Shown here: in pieces, positions 5,791 through 6,849 of the stretch | Layout: every line of letters starts with the position of its first letter | How positions within the stretch are numbered: the stretch's first letter is position 1 | Assembly: GCA_023429545.1 (NCBI GenBank) | Contig: JAEYUU010000189.1 | Location: 1 to 6,849 of the forward strand | DNA: 6,849 nt | From: Verrucomicrobiota bacterium | Lineage (GTDB): Bacteria > Verrucomicrobiota > Verrucomicrobiia > Verrucomicrobiales > Verrucomicrobiaceae | Direction of reading: 5' to 3' | Translations under genes and position numbers: made by a program | The notes under the pieces: model-generated | What the model was told of the DNA's origin: nothing | What the model saw: the letters and a program-made list of their open reading frames with translations, nothing else | The model's database searches: none

Positions 5791-6282
5791 TTACTTGATC
5801 TCGCCGTTGTAACCCGCCTTGTTCAGGGCGGCGAGGAGGTCCTTGAGGTTGAAGTCGCCTTCCACGGTGAAGCTCTTGGCTCCCTTGGTGGCGGTGTGGC
5901 CGGTGGCGCCGGGGACGGTCTTCACGGCATTGGCGATTCCGGTGACGCACTTGCCGCAGCAAAGGTGGGTGCCGCTCACGGTGGCGGATTTCACCTTCTT
6001 GTCGGCGATCTTCTGCTCGGGAGCGCCCACGCCGTAGTAGCCGGCGGCGAGGAGGGCATCCACGGCCTTGTCAGCGGCGGTCTTGGTCTTGGCAGTGATG
6101 GTGGCCTTGTCGTCTTCCACCGTGGCGGTCACGTCCTTGACGCTGGTGAGGGCCTTGGTGATGCCCTTTTCGCAGGAGCCGCAGCAGTTGTGCAGGCCGG
6201 TAAGGGTGACGGTGGTTTCAGCGCGGGCGGCAACGCCCAGGGAGAGGAGAATTGTAGCGGTAAGCAGGGTGATGGATTTCAT
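5791..6282 (-). CDS. Secreted protein with two HMA-like metal-binding domains (CCGxC)
   Basis: The protein has 163 residues. A clean Sec signal peptide (MKSITLLTATILLSLGVAARA) is probably cut after Ala21. The mature protein is two copies of a ferredoxin-like heavy-metal-associated fold: domain 1 at about 24-86 with HNCCGSCEKGI (Cys33, Cys34, Cys37), and domain 2 at about 98-163 with HLCCGKCVTGI (Cys108, Cys109, Cys112). Each copy ends in an alanine-rich helix and a GYYG or GYNG turn, which shows an internal duplication. The usual GMxCxxC loop of copper chaperones is replaced by CCGxC, with three Cys. Binding of Cu(I) or another soft metal outside the cytoplasm is inferred from the family and is not shown. 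The ATG at 6282 is chosen because the signal peptide starts there; no Shine-Dalgarno site precedes it. The gene stands alone, with its own terminator. No metal ATPase or regulator is nearby. Confidence 0.88.
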   Translation of the reverse strand: MKSITLLTATILLSLGVAARAETTVTLTGLHNCCGSCEKGITKALTSVKDVTATVEDDKATITAKTKTAADKAVDALLAAGYYGVGAPEQKIADKKVKSATVSGTHLCCGKCVTGIANAVKTVPGATGHTATKGAKSFTVEGDFNLKDLLAALNKAGYNGEIK

Positions 6283-6440
6283 GTGGAGAGGAGAATAGAC
6301 GTGGATCAGGAGGGTGTCTTTTCAAGATCGTGGGGAAAACGTAACGAAAGGGAGGGGAAGGGGCGGTCGCTGGGCAGTGGGTTGCGGTGGTGGAACGTTT
6401 GTTTGTTGAAGGCTTGGGTCAGTCGGCCTTGGATCCGTTT
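6283..6440. other. Spacer upstream of the HMA-like gene
   Basis: This 158-bp stretch should hold the minus-strand promoter of the HMA-like gene. A TTGAAA and a TATTCT can be seen on the minus strand, but they are about 22 bases apart, too far for a normal sigma-70 promoter. A weak AAGGC/GCCTT repeat (6409-6430) follows the acyltransferase stop. Nothing else is supported. Confidence 0.4.
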
Positions 6441-6849
6441 TCAATCCTCCCCATGGCGCTCTTGAAGCAGCCTCCTCCGGATGAAAGACTGGCACGGACG
6501 CTCGAAGTAATGATGAGTGTACAGGGACAGCGGAATCAGGAGCGCAAAGAACAAGGCGAGTGATGCGGGAGAATAAAAGAAATCACGCGGCATGGAAAAA
6601 TGCCTGAATGCCCAGACAATGAACAACTGCAGCGGAAAATGGAGCAGGTATGACGAGTAACTGATGTGCCCGAGGAATGCCAGTCGCCTTCCCAAGGTGC
6701 CGTAGTGCGTTTCCCACAAAGACAGCGCCATGATGGTGGCGGGAAAGAGTATCACATCGAATGCAAACCTCGAGAACAGAAGTATCAACGTGCCGATGAC
6801 GTCCTTCCCCAGGACCATGAACTTGCCAGCCCAGAGGTGTGACTTGTAC
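6441..6849 (-). CDS. Acyltransferase 3 family membrane protein, C-terminal part only
   Basis: The frame runs off the right edge of the window with no stop, so only the last 135 residues are present and the start lies outside. The visible part has three long hydrophobic segments (VIGTLILLFSRFAFDVILF, YLLHFPLQLFIVWAF, LALFFALLIPLSLY). It also shows the end pattern of the OafA/YrhL acyltransferase-3 family: LGHISYSSYLLHFPLQL, then THHYFERPCQSFIRRRL. These inner-membrane enzymes move acyl groups onto sugars of O-antigen, exopolysaccharide or peptidoglycan. The catalytic His/Arg region near the N-terminus is not visible, so activity and substrate cannot be judged. The ATG at 6818 is internal and is not the start. 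Confidence 0.88.
   Translation of the reverse strand, partial: YKSHLWAGKFMVLGKDVIGTLILLFSRFAFDVILFPATIMALSLWETHYGTLGRRLAFLGHISYSSYLLHFPLQLFIVWAFRHFSMPRDFFYSPASLALFFALLIPLSLYTHHYFERPCQSFIRRRLLQERHGED

Overview
This 6.8 kb window is a high-GC bacterial chromosomal segment. The gene content and protein style suggest a member of the Verrucomicrobiota, although this is inferred from general resemblance and not from a marker gene. The signs are a large SWIM-type SNF2 ATPase, a secreted tandem HMA-like protein with CCGxC motifs, small secreted proteins, mostly weak or absent Shine-Dalgarno sites, and long spacers. There are no tRNAs, rRNAs, CRISPR arrays, insertion sequences or phage genes.

Layout from left to right: (1) A plus-strand secreted protein (7-735) has YD-like repeats, a Pro/Gln-rich linker and a basic aromatic tail. 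(2) A minus-strand four-helix membrane protein (about 893-1267) has an uncertain, possibly frameshifted 5' end, with a 14-bp palindrome just upstream. (3) A spacer of about 370 bp (1406-1773) holds TGACG repeats at 9-bp steps, a small hairpin and a tiny minus-strand ORF with an in-frame TGA. (4) The dominant gene, a 901-residue SWIM-SNF2 ATPase, occupies the minus strand at 1774-4479. (5) A divergent spacer leads to a plus-strand pair: a tiny lipoprotein (4659-4865) and a TlpA-like redoxin with a CPHC site (4953-5543). (6) A strong intrinsic terminator (5724-5756) belongs to a minus-strand secreted tandem HMA-like protein (5791-6282). (7) The window ends inside a minus-strand acyltransferase-3 gene (6441 to the right edge), whose 5' part lies outside.

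The genes do not form one recognisable pathway. Several encode envelope or periplasmic proteins: the YD-like protein, the lipoprotein, the redoxin, the HMA-like protein, the acyltransferase and the small membrane protein. The SNF2 ATPase is cytoplasmic and acts on nucleic acid. The only plausible co-transcribed pair is lipoprotein plus redoxin. I see no convincing new multi-gene system. The observations most worth a second look are the broken-looking start of the membrane protein, the small non-coding patterns in 1391-1773, the hairpin beside the lipoprotein start, and the atypical active-site surroundings of the redoxin and HMA-like proteins.
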